The notes below the pieces were generated by a model that had not been told where the DNA came from, searched no databases, and saw nothing but the letters and a program-made list of their open reading frames with translations. Of a stretch of DNA of 6,735 bases, positions 1 to 6,296 are shown piece after piece (positions within the stretch are counted from its first letter, which is position 1; every line of letters starts with the position of its first letter). Origin of the DNA: JTS-RE94 sp041750795. Lineage in GTDB: Bacteria; Planctomycetota; Planctomycetia; Pirellulales; PALSA-1355. The translations under genes were made by a program, and so were the position numbers. The DNA lies in contig JBGSYQ010000503.1 of the NCBI GenBank assembly GCA_041750795.1, forward strand, positions 1-6,735. Direction: 5' to 3'.

Positions 1-1
1 A

Positions 2-2473
2 GCAATCTCCCAGGGCATGCGACACCATCAGGCCGGCCAACTGGCCGATGCCGAGAAGCTCTATCGCCACGCGCTAGCGCTCGAACCCGACAACCCCCAC
101 GCGCTGCACCTGCTCGGCACCCTCGCCCTGCAAGCCGGACAATGCGAGACGGCCGTCGAGTTGATTCAGTCGGCCGTCCTCGTCGATCGTTTGCAGGCCG
201 CGTTCCACGCGAATCTGGGCGAAGCCTATCGGCAATTGCACAAGACTTCCGAGGCTCTCGAGTGCTATCGAACGGCCCTCAAGCTTCAGCCCGATCTGGT
301 ACACGCGCTGGCCATGGTTGGCGCTTTGCAGTACGAGCAAGGCCACCTGGTCGAGGCGGCCACGGCACTTCGCGAAGTATTGAAGCTCCGGCCCGAGGAC
401 GCCGTTGCTCGCACTCGACTCGGGCACGTGTTGCGGGATCAACGGCAGTGGACCGACGCCGAAATCTGTTATCGCCGCGTGTTGCGCAGCGAGCCGGGCT
501 CGCCGGACGCGCACTTCAGCCTGGCCTGCGTACTGCAAGCGCAGGGCAAACTCGACGAGGCAGTGGCAAGTTACGAGGCGGCCATCGCGCTCGACCCACG
601 CCATGCTGACGCGCATACGAATCTGGGCGTGTTGCTGCAGGATCAGCAGGCCCACGATCGCGCGACGGAGCACTTTCGCGCAGCGGTCGAAGCAGCGTCC
701 CAGCAACCCGCGACGCATACCAACCTGGGAACGAACTATCAGGCGTGCGATCGGCTAGCCGAGGCCGAATCGTGTTATCGCACGGCCGTGGCGCTCGACG
801 CGAACTATGCCCCGGCACACAGCGCGTTGGGATCGCTGTTGCTGCGGCAGGGGCAATTGGAGGCCGCATTGGCGAGCTTCGACGAGGCGGTTCGACTCGA
901 ACCGAGCGCCGTACACCATCTTCACCGCGCGGCCGCGTTGCAAGCGCAGCGCAGGCTGGATCAGGCCCGCGTCTCGCTGCAAGAGGTACTTCGCCTTGAG
1001 CCAAGCAACGTCGACGCGCACGCCAATTTGGGAGTGTTGTGCAACGAGCAAGGCCAGCGTGACGAGGCCATTGCCCATTGCCGCCGCGCGATCGAAATCG
1101 ATCCCGAGGCGGCCCTGCCGCACAACACGATTGCCGTGGCGCTGATGGCGCTGGGGCAAATGGACGAGGCCATACGCTTCGCGCGCCGCGCGTCGGCGCT
1201 CAGCCCCGCCGCGTCGCCGCACCACAGCAATTTGCTGTACATGCTGAACTATCACCCGGGTTTCAAGTCCGCAGAGATTTTCGACGAGCATCGGCGCTGG
1301 GCGTCGACGTATGCTGATCCGATTACGGCACAAGCGGCTGCGCACGCGAACGATCGCTCGCCGGAACGGCGATTGCGGATCGGATACGTCTCGGCGCATT
1401 TCATCGAGCATGCGGTGAATTTCTTCAGCGAACCGATCCTGGCTTCACACGACCACGAGCGGTTCGAGGTGTTCTGCTACGCGAACGTCGAGCAGCCTGA
1501 CGACACCACGGCGCGCTTGCAGCAGTTCGCGGACCATTGGCGGGACATTGCGTATCTTAGCGATCAACGCGCGGCGGACCTGGTGCGCCAAGACAAGATC
1601 GACATCCTGGTTGATTTGACCGGGCACATCGGCGGAAATCGATTGCGGTTGTTCGCGCATAAGCCTGCGCCGCTGCAAGTGACCTATATCGGCTACCAAA
1701 ACACTACCGGCATGCGGGCGATGGATCATCGCCTGACCGACGCGTGGGCCGATCCGCCGGGTGCGACGGACGCTCATTACACCGAAAAGCTCGTGCGCCT
1801 GCCGCGGTCGTTCTTTTGCTATTTGCCATCGGCTTATGCACCAGCAGTGTCTTCGTTGCCGGCCTTGGCCAACGGTCATGTGACCTTTGGCTCCTTCAAC
1901 GCGTTTCCCAAGATCACGCCACAGGTGTTGGCCGCGTGGGCAGAGTTGCTGGCAAAGGTGCCCGACTCGCGCCTGGTCACACTGGGCAACGTGACGCCGT
2001 CGCTGGTCGAGTACCTGCACCAGACGTTCGCGGGCCGCGGGGTGGAGCCCGCAAGACTGACGCTGGCCGATCGCCGCCCGCGGAACGAGTATCTGCGACT
2101 GATGCAGACGGTCGACGTTGCGCTGGATCCGTTCCCGTTCAACGGGCACACGACCACGTGCGACGCGCTGTGGCAGGGTGTGCCGGTGGTGACGCTGGCG
2201 GGAGATACGTACGCGTCGCGCTTCGGGTCGAGCGCGCACGTGAACCTGGAACTGCAAGAATTGATCGCCGATTCACCGCCACGCTACGTGGAGATCGCCG
2301 CGGCGCTGGCCAACGATCTGGAGCGGCTGCAAGGACTGCGCGCAACGCTGCGCGAGCGGATGGCGTCGTCGGCGCTAATGGACTTTACCGGCTTTACGCG
2401 CCATTTGGAGGCCGCATATCGCACGATGTGGCGCGACTGGTGCTCGGCGCGGAACGCGGCCGGCCGCGAATAG
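2..2473 (+). CDS. TPR-repeat O-GlcNAc transferase-like glycosyltransferase (GT41/SPINDLY family), 5' partial
   Basis: The N-terminal ~400 residues (counting from the Met at 17) are about twelve tetratricopeptide repeats, several with the NLG asparagine pattern of OGT superhelices (HANLG, HTNLG). A GT41 catalytic domain follows, roughly residues 450-805. It starts RLRIGYVSAHFIEH; H465 aligns with the conserved His of human OGT (H498). It continues with DILVDLTGH, GYQNTTG, SFNAFPKITP (K632, matching the UDP-binding Lys) and NGHTTTCDALWQG (H711 and the following threonines, matching the UDP-phosphate loop). The family transfers a sugar, GlcNAc or fucose, from a nucleotide donor to Ser/Thr of proteins, usually in the cytoplasm; donor and targets here are unknown. 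The frame is open to the left edge and the residues before Met17 (AISQG) extend the first TPR helix, so the true start is probably outside the window. The gene ends 18 bases from the convergent ABC-F stop. Family assignment is firm; substrate is not. Confidence 0.93.
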   Translation, partial: AISQGMRHHQAGQLADAEKLYRHALALEPDNPHALHLLGTLALQAGQCETAVELIQSAVLVDRLQAAFHANLGEAYRQLHKTSEALECYRTALKLQPDLVHALAMVGALQYEQGHLVEAATALREVLKLRPEDAVARTRLGHVLRDQRQWTDAEICYRRVLRSEPGSPDAHFSLACVLQAQGKLDEAVASYEAAIALDPRHADAHTNLGVLLQDQQAHDRATEHFRAAVEAASQQPATHTNLGTNYQACDRLAEAESCYRTAVALDANYAPAHSALGSLLLRQGQLEAALASFDEAVRLEPSAVHHLHRAAALQAQRRLDQARVSLQEVLRLEPSNVDAHANLGVLCNEQGQRDEAIAHCRRAIEIDPEAALPHNTIAVALMALGQMDEAIRFARRASALSPAASPHHSNLLYMLNYHPGFKSAEIFDEHRRWASTYADPITAQAAAHANDRSPERRLRIGYVSAHFIEHAVNFFSEPILASHDHERFEVFCYANVEQPDDTTARLQQFADHWRDIAYLSDQRAADLVRQDKIDILVDLTGHIGGNRLRLFAHKPAPLQVTYIGYQNTTGMRAMDHRLTDAWADPPGATDAHYTEKLVRLPRSFFCYLPSAYAPAVSSLPALANGHVTFGSFNAFPKITPQVLAAWAELLAKVPDSRLVTLGNVTPSLVEYLHQTFAGRGVEPARLTLADRRPRNEYLRLMQTVDVALDPFPFNGHTTTCDALWQGVPVVTLAGDTYASRFGSSAHVNLELQELIADSPPRYVEIAAALANDLERLQGLRATLRERMASSALMDFTGFTRHLEAAYRTMWRDWCSARNAAGRE
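2455..2468. repeat. 14-bp perfect palindrome at the 3' end of the glycosyltransferase gene
   Basis: CGCGGCCGGCCGCG reads identically on both strands and lies in the last codons of the glycosyltransferase gene, encoding part of the Ala-Ala-Gly-Arg tail. It is followed by TAG and the 18-base convergent gap. With no loop bases and no T-run it is a poor intrinsic terminator, and such palindromes arise readily in GC-rich DNA. Recorded because no other termination signal is visible between these convergent genes. Confidence 0.35.
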
Positions 2474-2491
2474 TTGGCGCGACTCTTGACG

Positions 2492-4285
2492 TCACATCTC
2501 GTCGGCTTCGACCGATTCTTGCAGCTCACACCAACGATGCTCGGCCGTCGACAGCTCGGCCGTGACAGCGGTCAACTCGTTGTGCACGCGCACGGCTGCG
2601 TCGGGGTCTGTTTCCTCCAGCAGTGCGGCGTTGAGCTGGCGCTTTCGCTCGTCGAGCCGCGCGATGGTGCGCTCGATATTGGTCAGTTCTTTGCGCAGCC
2701 CGCGCTGGCGCCTGGTGCGCTCCTTGTGGTCATCCTCGCTGCGCGCCCTTGCTTTGAGTGGTCCGGGCGAGCTCTTGGCCGCCAGCTCGCGCTCGCCGTC
2801 GTCGATTTCCTTGTTGACGTAGTACAGATAGGCATCGTAATCGCCCCGATAGTTGACGACGCTTCCGCCGCGCACTTCGACGATGCCGGTGGCGATGCGC
2901 CGCATGAAGTGGCGGTCGTGACTGGTGAACACCACGGTTCCCTGGTAATCGAGCAGGGCATCGGCCAGCGCGTCGACGGTTTCGACGTCGAGATGGTTGC
3001 CGGGCTCGTCGAGCACCAGCACGTTGTATTGGCTGAGCAAGATGCCGGCCATGCACAGCCGCGCCCGCTCGCCGCCACTGAGCACCGCAATGCGCTTTTG
3101 CACGTGCTCTCCGCGGAACAGGAAGCTGCCGGCCAAGTCGAGAATGGCCTGGGTCTTGGTGCCCGGCGCGGCGCGGTATTCGAGATACTCCAGTACGGTC
3201 TGCTGTTCCGGCAAGCTCGTGTAGACGTGCTGGGCATAAACGCCGATTTCGCAGCCGTATCCCCAGCGCAGTTGCCCCGCCAGCGGTTCGAGCGACGAGA
3301 CGATCGTGCGCAGAAAGGTCGTTTTGCCTTGGCCGTTGTCGCCGACGACGGCCACGCGCGAACCGTGCTCGATCTCGACGCTGATATCGCCGGCAACCTC
3401 ATGATCGGCATAGCCGATGGCCAGGTCCTTGCAGCGCAGCGCCGGTCCTTTGCGCGGCTCGACCTGGGGGGCTCGAATTCGCACGGTGCTTTCCGGTCCG
3501 GCGATTTCGACCAGTTGCAGCCGCGCGAGCTGCTTGCTCTTGGAGCGCGCCTGCGAGGCCGTGCTGGCTCGGGCGCGATTCTTGTCGATGAATGTTTCCA
3601 ACTGCCGCATCTTACTGGAGACCGCGGCGTTGACGCGCTCGTCGTGCAGCCGGCGCTCTTCCTGATACTCGAGGTAGGCGTCGATCTTGCCCGGATAAAG
3701 CGTGAGCTTGCCGCGCGCCAGTTCGAGCGTCTGGTCGCAGGTGGCACCCAGAAACGCGCGATCGTGCGAGACGATCAGGCAGGCCTGCTTGAAGTCGCGC
3801 AGGAAGTGCTCCAGCAGGATTTGCGTGCGCAGGTCGAGAAAATTCGTCGGCTCGTCGAGCAGCAGCAGGTTGGGGTCGTGCAGTAACAGCGCCGCCAGCT
3901 TGACGCGCGTTTGCCAGCCGCCGGAAAGCTGCTGGATCGGTCCTTCCAGGTAGGGGCCTTTCAGTTCGAAGCGGCCGGCGACTTCGCCGCACTTCCAGTC
4001 GGGCTGCTCGCTGTCGCGCATCAGAAACTCGAGGACGGTTTCTCCCGGCAGAAACGGATCGTGCTGCCGCAGGTAGCCGAGTCGCAACTGCGGATGGCGG
4101 ATAACTTCGCCGCGGTCCAGCTCTTCCTGGCCGAGCAACACCCTGCAGAGGGTCGACTTGCCGGCGCCGTTGCGGCCGATGAAGCCCACGTTGTGTGCGT
4201 CGGTCAGGGTGACTTCGGCGCCGTCGAGCAGAACCTGGTGCCCATAACTCTTATGAGCATCGCGAAGTTGCAACAGCACGGCCAT
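2492..4285 (-). CDS. ABC-F family ATP-binding protein (Uup/YheS/EttA-like), 597 aa
   Basis: This has two ABC ATPase domains and no membrane segments, the ABC-F layout. Members bind the ribosome E site and act in translation or antibiotic resistance rather than transport. NBD1 has Walker A GRNGAGKST (37-45), signature LSGGWQTR (120-127), Walker B ending DEPTNFLD (144-151) and SHDR (173-176). A charged linker at about 205-275 matches the ribosome-contacting interdomain region. NBD2 has GDNGQGKTT (315-323), LSGGERAR (402-409), DEPGNHLD (426-433) and SHDR (455-458). Residues 515-595 form a charged predicted coiled coil like the Uup C-terminal domain. The Walker B variants (Phe for His in NBD1, Gly for Thr in NBD2) are unusual. 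The ATG at 4285 starts directly at the family's N-terminus (MAVLLQLRDAHKSYG). The open frame reaches 4531, but that extension has no family resemblance and crosses a terminator. No good Shine-Dalgarno precedes 4285. Which ABC-F subfamily it belongs to is unresolved. Confidence 0.93.
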   Translation of the reverse strand: MAVLLQLRDAHKSYGHQVLLDGAEVTLTDAHNVGFIGRNGAGKSTLCRVLLGQEELDRGEVIRHPQLRLGYLRQHDPFLPGETVLEFLMRDSEQPDWKCGEVAGRFELKGPYLEGPIQQLSGGWQTRVKLAALLLHDPNLLLLDEPTNFLDLRTQILLEHFLRDFKQACLIVSHDRAFLGATCDQTLELARGKLTLYPGKIDAYLEYQEERRLHDERVNAAVSSKMRQLETFIDKNRARASTASQARSKSKQLARLQLVEIAGPESTVRIRAPQVEPRKGPALRCKDLAIGYADHEVAGDISVEIEHGSRVAVVGDNGQGKTTFLRTIVSSLEPLAGQLRWGYGCEIGVYAQHVYTSLPEQQTVLEYLEYRAAPGTKTQAILDLAGSFLFRGEHVQKRIAVLSGGERARLCMAGILLSQYNVLVLDEPGNHLDVETVDALADALLDYQGTVVFTSHDRHFMRRIATGIVEVRGGSVVNYRGDYDAYLYYVNKEIDDGERELAAKSSPGPLKARARSEDDHKERTRRQRGLRKELTNIERTIARLDERKRQLNAALLEETDPDAAVRVHNELTAVTAELSTAEHRWCELQESVEADEM

Positions 4286-4442
4286 GGCTGGACGGGATGG
4301 AAATGACCGAAGGGCGAGAAGTCGCGCCGCCTGGGGCCAGGCAGCGATGCATCGGGACGGGCCGCCGCGTCGGCTCGCGGTAGCCTCCTCACAAATTAGT
4401 TCAATCCGCTCGCGGCGTAAAGGTCGCGTGTGCCGACATGAC

Positions 4443-4487
4443 AAAAAACGGGACGCGACTCCGAGAATCTCCGCGGAGTCGCGTCCC
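4443..4487 (-). terminator. Rho-independent terminator for the CYRC protein gene
   Basis: A perfect 14-bp inverted repeat (4450-4463 pairing with 4474-4487; arm GGGACGCGACTCCG) with a 10-base loop is followed, on the minus strand, by GTTTTTTGT. This is a textbook intrinsic terminator about 80 bases past the stop codon at 4568. There is no T-run on the plus-strand side, so it acts in one direction. It separates the CYRC gene from the ABC-F gene and argues that the ABC-F gene has its own promoter between 4286 and 4442. Confidence 0.88.
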
Positions 4488-4505
4488 AAGTTGCACGGTA
4501 TCCCA

Positions 4506-4560
4506 GCGAGGCCAAGGCCCTGCGGCTCCAAACTTCTGGAGCCCGAACCTTGGGGCTTGC
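4506..4560 (-). repeat. Long imperfect inverted repeat just after the CYRC gene stop
   Basis: An inner stem GGCTCCA / TGGAGCC (4524-4530 with 4537-4543, 6-base loop) is nested within CCAAGG / CCTTGG (4512-4517 with 4548-4553). A short outer stem adds 4506-4510 with 4556-4560. No T-run follows, so it is not a terminator itself. It would sit in the 3' untranslated part of the minus-strand transcript, 8 bases after the stop codon and upstream of the terminator. It might stabilise the transcript 3' end; that role is inferred. Confidence 0.5.
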
Positions 4561-4567
4561 CGGATGC

Positions 4568-5137
4568 TTACTTCAGGATCTTGCCGGTGTCGGCAATGAT
4601 GGCGTCGATCGCTTCGGAATTCAATTGGCCGGGAGCCAGAGCGTGGCTGGCGGCGACTTTACCTTGGCGATAGATCGTCACGGTGACTTCAGCTTCCGGA
4701 TTGATGGCGAATTCTTCCGGACCGTTCTTGGTGTCCTGCGGAACCACCAGGGCCACATTCTCCAGCTTGTTCTTCGCGGCGAACTCCTTGGCCACGGTCT
4801 TCAACTGGGCGGGGTCGCTGCCAATCAGATTGACGAACGATGACAGCTTTTGATCGGAATTGGCGGCCACGTGCTTGTCGAGCGCTTTGGCCAGCGAGGC
4901 CAACGAATCGTCGGTCTTGCGCGCGAAGACCATGACAACCGGCTTGTTGCCCAGCATGCAGCGATAGCAGAAGTTGTCGCCGACGGAACGGCCGTCATTG
5001 ACGGCGCCGCCGCACTTCTCGACGTCAAAAGCTCCGACCAGATCTCCCGGCTGCAATCCACTCTTTAACTCGGCGGCCACGACGGCGCCGGCAAACGCCA
5101 GAACCAGGGCCAAACTCAGGGTGACGATGGCTTTCAT
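4568..5137 (-). CDS. Exported thioredoxin/redoxin-like protein with CYRC motif, 189 aa
   Basis: The N-terminus is a clear Sec signal peptide: Lys2, a hydrophobic core from about 4 to 19, and probable cleavage after AVVAA near residue 22. The mature part starts LQPGDLVGAFDV, reminiscent of the opening strand of AhpC/TSA-type redoxins. Then come C42 and a C-x-x-C pair, C57-Y-R-C60, and KPVVMVFAR, which matches the strand after or around the active site of thioredoxin-fold proteins. NPEAEVTVTIYRQGKV (146-161) resembles the later thioredoxin strand pair with the cis-Pro region. I infer an extracytoplasmic thiol-disulfide or thioredoxin-fold role. Activity is not certain, because CYRC is not the classical CGPC and the Trp is missing. 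I recognise the type from planctomycetes, mostly annotated as hypothetical. The ATG at 5137 is supported by an upstream AGGAGG. The gene is followed by an intrinsic terminator and is divergent from the FKBP gene, so it is probably monocistronic. Confidence 0.85.
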   Translation of the reverse strand: MKAIVTLSLALVLAFAGAVVAAELKSGLQPGDLVGAFDVEKCGGAVNDGRSVGDNFCYRCMLGNKPVVMVFARKTDDSLASLAKALDKHVAANSDQKLSSFVNLIGSDPAQLKTVAKEFAAKNKLENVALVVPQDTKNGPEEFAINPEAEVTVTIYRQGKVAASHALAPGQLNSEAIDAIIADTGKILK

Positions 5138-5147
5138 CGTGTAAACT

Positions 5148-5153
5148 CCTCCT
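5148..5153 (-). promoter_or_regulatory. Shine-Dalgarno AGGAGG of the CYRC protein gene
   Basis: On the minus strand AGGAGGAGT lies upstream of the ATG at 5137, with 10 bases between AGGAGG and the start. It is the strongest ribosome-binding site in the window and fixes the start directly before the signal peptide. Confidence 0.75.
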
Positions 5154-5195
5154 AGGGTCTTGAATAGTCAGTTCCGAAAACACCACGGTTGTCGC

Positions 5196-5224
5196 ATTGT
5201 ACGCATGTCGAACCAAAAAGTTCG
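5196..5224 (-). promoter_or_regulatory. Candidate promoter of the CYRC protein gene
   Basis: On the minus strand a TACAAT box (5196-5201, five of six matches to TATAAT) lies about 60 bases upstream of the ATG. With a 17-base spacer the -35 position (5219-5224) reads CGAACT, a poor match to TTGACA. The -35 position overlaps the inverted repeat at 5209-5224, which would suit control by a bound regulator. Sigma-70-type spacing is assumed. Confidence 0.28.
5209..5224. repeat. Inverted repeat CGAAC-N6-GTTCG, candidate operator
   Basis: Perfect 5-bp arms (5209-5213 and 5220-5224) flank CAAAAA. It overlaps the -35 position of the candidate minus-strand promoter. It could be a dimeric regulator site. 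It resembles the Gram-positive LexA box CGAAC-N4-GTTCG, but the spacer is 6 rather than 4 bases, so LexA is not claimed. Confidence 0.35.
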
Positions 5225-5250
5225 TGAGATTTCCCACAATCGCAAAAATC

Positions 5251-5266
5251 GAACATCGCGAAGTTC
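5251..5266. repeat. Second inverted repeat GAAC-N8-GTTC, candidate operator
   Basis: Arms at 5251-5254 and 5263-5266 flank ATCGCGAA, which itself contains the palindrome TCGCGA. The centre is 42 bases, four helical turns, from the centre of the repeat at 5209-5224, so two bound dimers would face the same side of the DNA. The arms are short and chance occurrence is possible. Confidence 0.28.
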
Positions 5267-5414
5267 ATGGTATTTTAGGCAGCTTGCGGCCAAACGCAAA
5301 CGGATTCCAGCGGCCGCGGCTCGCGGGTGCTGTTTCCACTTTTTTGCTCTGCGATCCGGCTTTACTGCCATGCTGCCGGTAGACAATCCCGAGCACCAGC
5401 AGCAAGAACCGCTC

Positions 5415-5443
5415 TGGGCTCATATTGTGGTTTCCGCTATCAT
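5415..5443 (+). promoter_or_regulatory. Weak candidate promoter of the FKBP gene
   Basis: TATCAT at 5438-5443 matches five of six -10 positions. The hexamer 17 bases upstream (TGGGCT, 5415-5420) matches only three of six -35 positions. It would give a leader of about 85 bases before the FKBP start. Offered as the best sigma-70-like candidate only. Confidence 0.2.
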
Positions 5444-5522
5444 TCAGTCGCAGCTAACCCCCAGGTTCGCCCAGGCAGCCGTGCCACGCGCGAGCCGCTT
5501 TATCCGCCCGGACATATCAGTT

Positions 5523-5527
5523 GAGGA
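5523..5527 (+). promoter_or_regulatory. Shine-Dalgarno GAGGA of the FKBP gene
   Basis: GAGGA precedes three consecutive possible starts: TTG at 5528, ATG at 5531 and ATG at 5534. The distance to 5534 (6 bases) is normal, while 5531 (3 bases) and 5528 (0 bases) are too close. This is why 5534 is chosen as the start. Confidence 0.55.
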
Positions 5528-5533
5528 TTGATG

Positions 5534-6259
5534 ATGAGCCTGTGTTGGAAACTTGCCCTGCTCGTGGTGCTATTGGCCAGTCCGGCATTTGCCCAGCAGC
5601 AACGAGCGCCCCAAGGCGCCCCGGCTGCCGCGCCGAACAGCGTCCAGCAGAAGGCCAGCTACAGCTTCGGCATGATGATCGGCTCCAACTTGAAGAAGCA
5701 GGGGGTCGACGTCGACATCAACCTGTTCATCCAAGGACTGCGCGATTCGACCAGCGGCGGAAAACTGCTGCTCACGGAGGAAGAGGCGGGCGAGGCCATC
5801 GCCGCCTTCGAGAAGGAAATGACCGCCAAGAAGGCCGCCGAGGGCAAGCAATTCCTGGCTCGCAACAAGGAACGCCAGGGCGTGCAGACCACGGCCACCG
5901 GACTGCAATATCAGATCATCAAGCCGGGCACCGGCGCCAAGCCCGCCAAGAGCGACGCGGTGACCGTGATCTACAAGGGAATGTTCATCAACGGCGAGGA
6001 ATTCGACAGTTCCGGCGGCAAGCCGTTTACGATCGGCGTTGCCGACGTGATTCCCGGCTGGCAGGAGGCGCTGCAACTGATGCCCGTTGGCTCCAAGTGG
6101 CGGTTGTTCATTCCGTCGGAGTTAGCCTACGGCGAGTTCGGACAACCGCCAATCGGCCCCAACGCCACGCTGGTGTTCGATCTGGATTTGCTCGAGATCG
6201 CCAAGGCGCCGGCCGCCGGCGCTGCTCGTCCCAGAGCAGGCGCCGAGCAGATTAAATAG
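5534..6259 (+). CDS. Exported FKBP-type peptidyl-prolyl cis-trans isomerase (FkpA/Mip-like), 241 aa
   Basis: This protein catalyses cis-trans isomerisation of Xaa-Pro bonds and likely acts as a folding helper outside the cytoplasm. Residues 1-20 form a Sec signal peptide ending SPAFA, followed by a Gln/Ala/Pro-rich stretch to about 36. Residues 37-115 match the helical FKBP_N domain that dimerises Mip and FkpA (KASYSFGMMIGSNLKKQG, DINLFIQGLRD). Residues 120-223 are the FKBP_C catalytic domain and keep the pocket residues: Y147 (VIYKG), F157-D158 (EEFDSS), V172-I173 and W176 (VIPGW), Y199 (LAYGEFG) and F215 (LVFDLDLLEI). Catalysis should therefore be intact. A short Ala/Pro/Arg tail follows (224-241). 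Length and domain order are normal for the family. No lipobox Cys follows the signal peptide, so it is probably soluble. ATG 5531 or TTG 5528 are alternative starts adding one or two Met. Confidence 0.94.
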   Translation: MSLCWKLALLVVLLASPAFAQQQRAPQGAPAAAPNSVQQKASYSFGMMIGSNLKKQGVDVDINLFIQGLRDSTSGGKLLLTEEEAGEAIAAFEKEMTAKKAAEGKQFLARNKERQGVQTTATGLQYQIIKPGTGAKPAKSDAVTVIYKGMFINGEEFDSSGGKPFTIGVADVIPGWQEALQLMPVGSKWRLFIPSELAYGEFGQPPIGPNATLVFDLDLLEIAKAPAAGAARPRAGAEQIK

Positions 6260-6260
6260 C

Positions 6261-6280
6261 GCTCACCCTGTGGCGTGAGC
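6261..6280. terminator. Hairpin between the convergent FKBP and PDZ genes
   Basis: GCTCAC (6261-6266) pairs with GTGAGC (6275-6280). Two further CC/GG pairs are possible with a one-base bulge. It starts 2 bases after the FKBP stop and lies in the 37-base gap between convergent genes, the expected place for a shared terminator. The plus-strand tail ATTTCGG and the minus-strand tail GCTATTTAATC are only weakly T-rich, so efficiency is doubtful. Confidence 0.42.
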
Positions 6281-6296
6281 ATTTCGGATCGGTTGG

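Larger units (their letters stand above)
5138..5533. other. Divergent intergenic region between the CYRC and FKBP genes
   Basis: About 395 bases without a convincing gene. It is visibly more AT-rich than the flanking genes in its first half (5160-5280). It holds ribosome-binding sites for both flanking genes, weak promoter candidates on both strands and two GAAC/GTTC inverted repeats. A plus-strand open frame across most of it (5160-5531) starts at TTG, has no Shine-Dalgarno and gives a basic protein with no recognisable domain, so it is not called. I see nothing supportable at 5281-5410. Confidence 0.6.

Noticed and set aside
602..1080. Similar TPR units (around 604-660 and 1012-1070) that might mark a recent internal duplication.
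   Set aside because: The similarity follows the TPR consensus (DAH-x-NLGVL) and breaks down quickly outside it, so ordinary repeat-family resemblance explains it.
1445..2257. A 270-residue minus-strand frame inside the glycosyltransferase catalytic domain.
   Set aside because: Shadow frame: the opposite strand carries the conserved GT41 motifs throughout, and this translation is Arg/Gln/His-rich without a domain.
2487..2494. TGACGTCA palindrome in the convergent gap overlapping the ABC-F stop codon.
   Set aside because: An 8-bp palindrome is expected by chance and its place between two gene ends makes an operator role unlikely.
2474..3886. A 470-residue plus-strand open frame lying opposite the ABC-F gene.
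   Set aside because: It starts at TTG right after the glycosyltransferase stop, has no domain or plausible Shine-Dalgarno, and lies wholly antisense to an ABC-F gene with every family motif. Long antisense frames are common in GC-rich genes.
4384..4390. GAGGAGG on the minus strand upstream of the ABC-F gene, looking like an orphan ribosome-binding site for a leader peptide.
   Set aside because: No ATG, GTG or TTG lies within normal distance downstream of it, and it is about 100 bases from the ABC-F start.
4286..4531. N-terminal extension of the ABC-F gene by 82 residues.
   Set aside because: It crosses a strong terminator and the inverted repeat, has no family similarity, and the canonical N-terminus begins at 4285.
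5160..5531. A 123-residue plus-strand frame in the divergent intergenic region.
   Set aside because: TTG start without a Shine-Dalgarno, very basic composition, no recognisable domain, and it overlaps the candidate promoter elements of both flanking genes.
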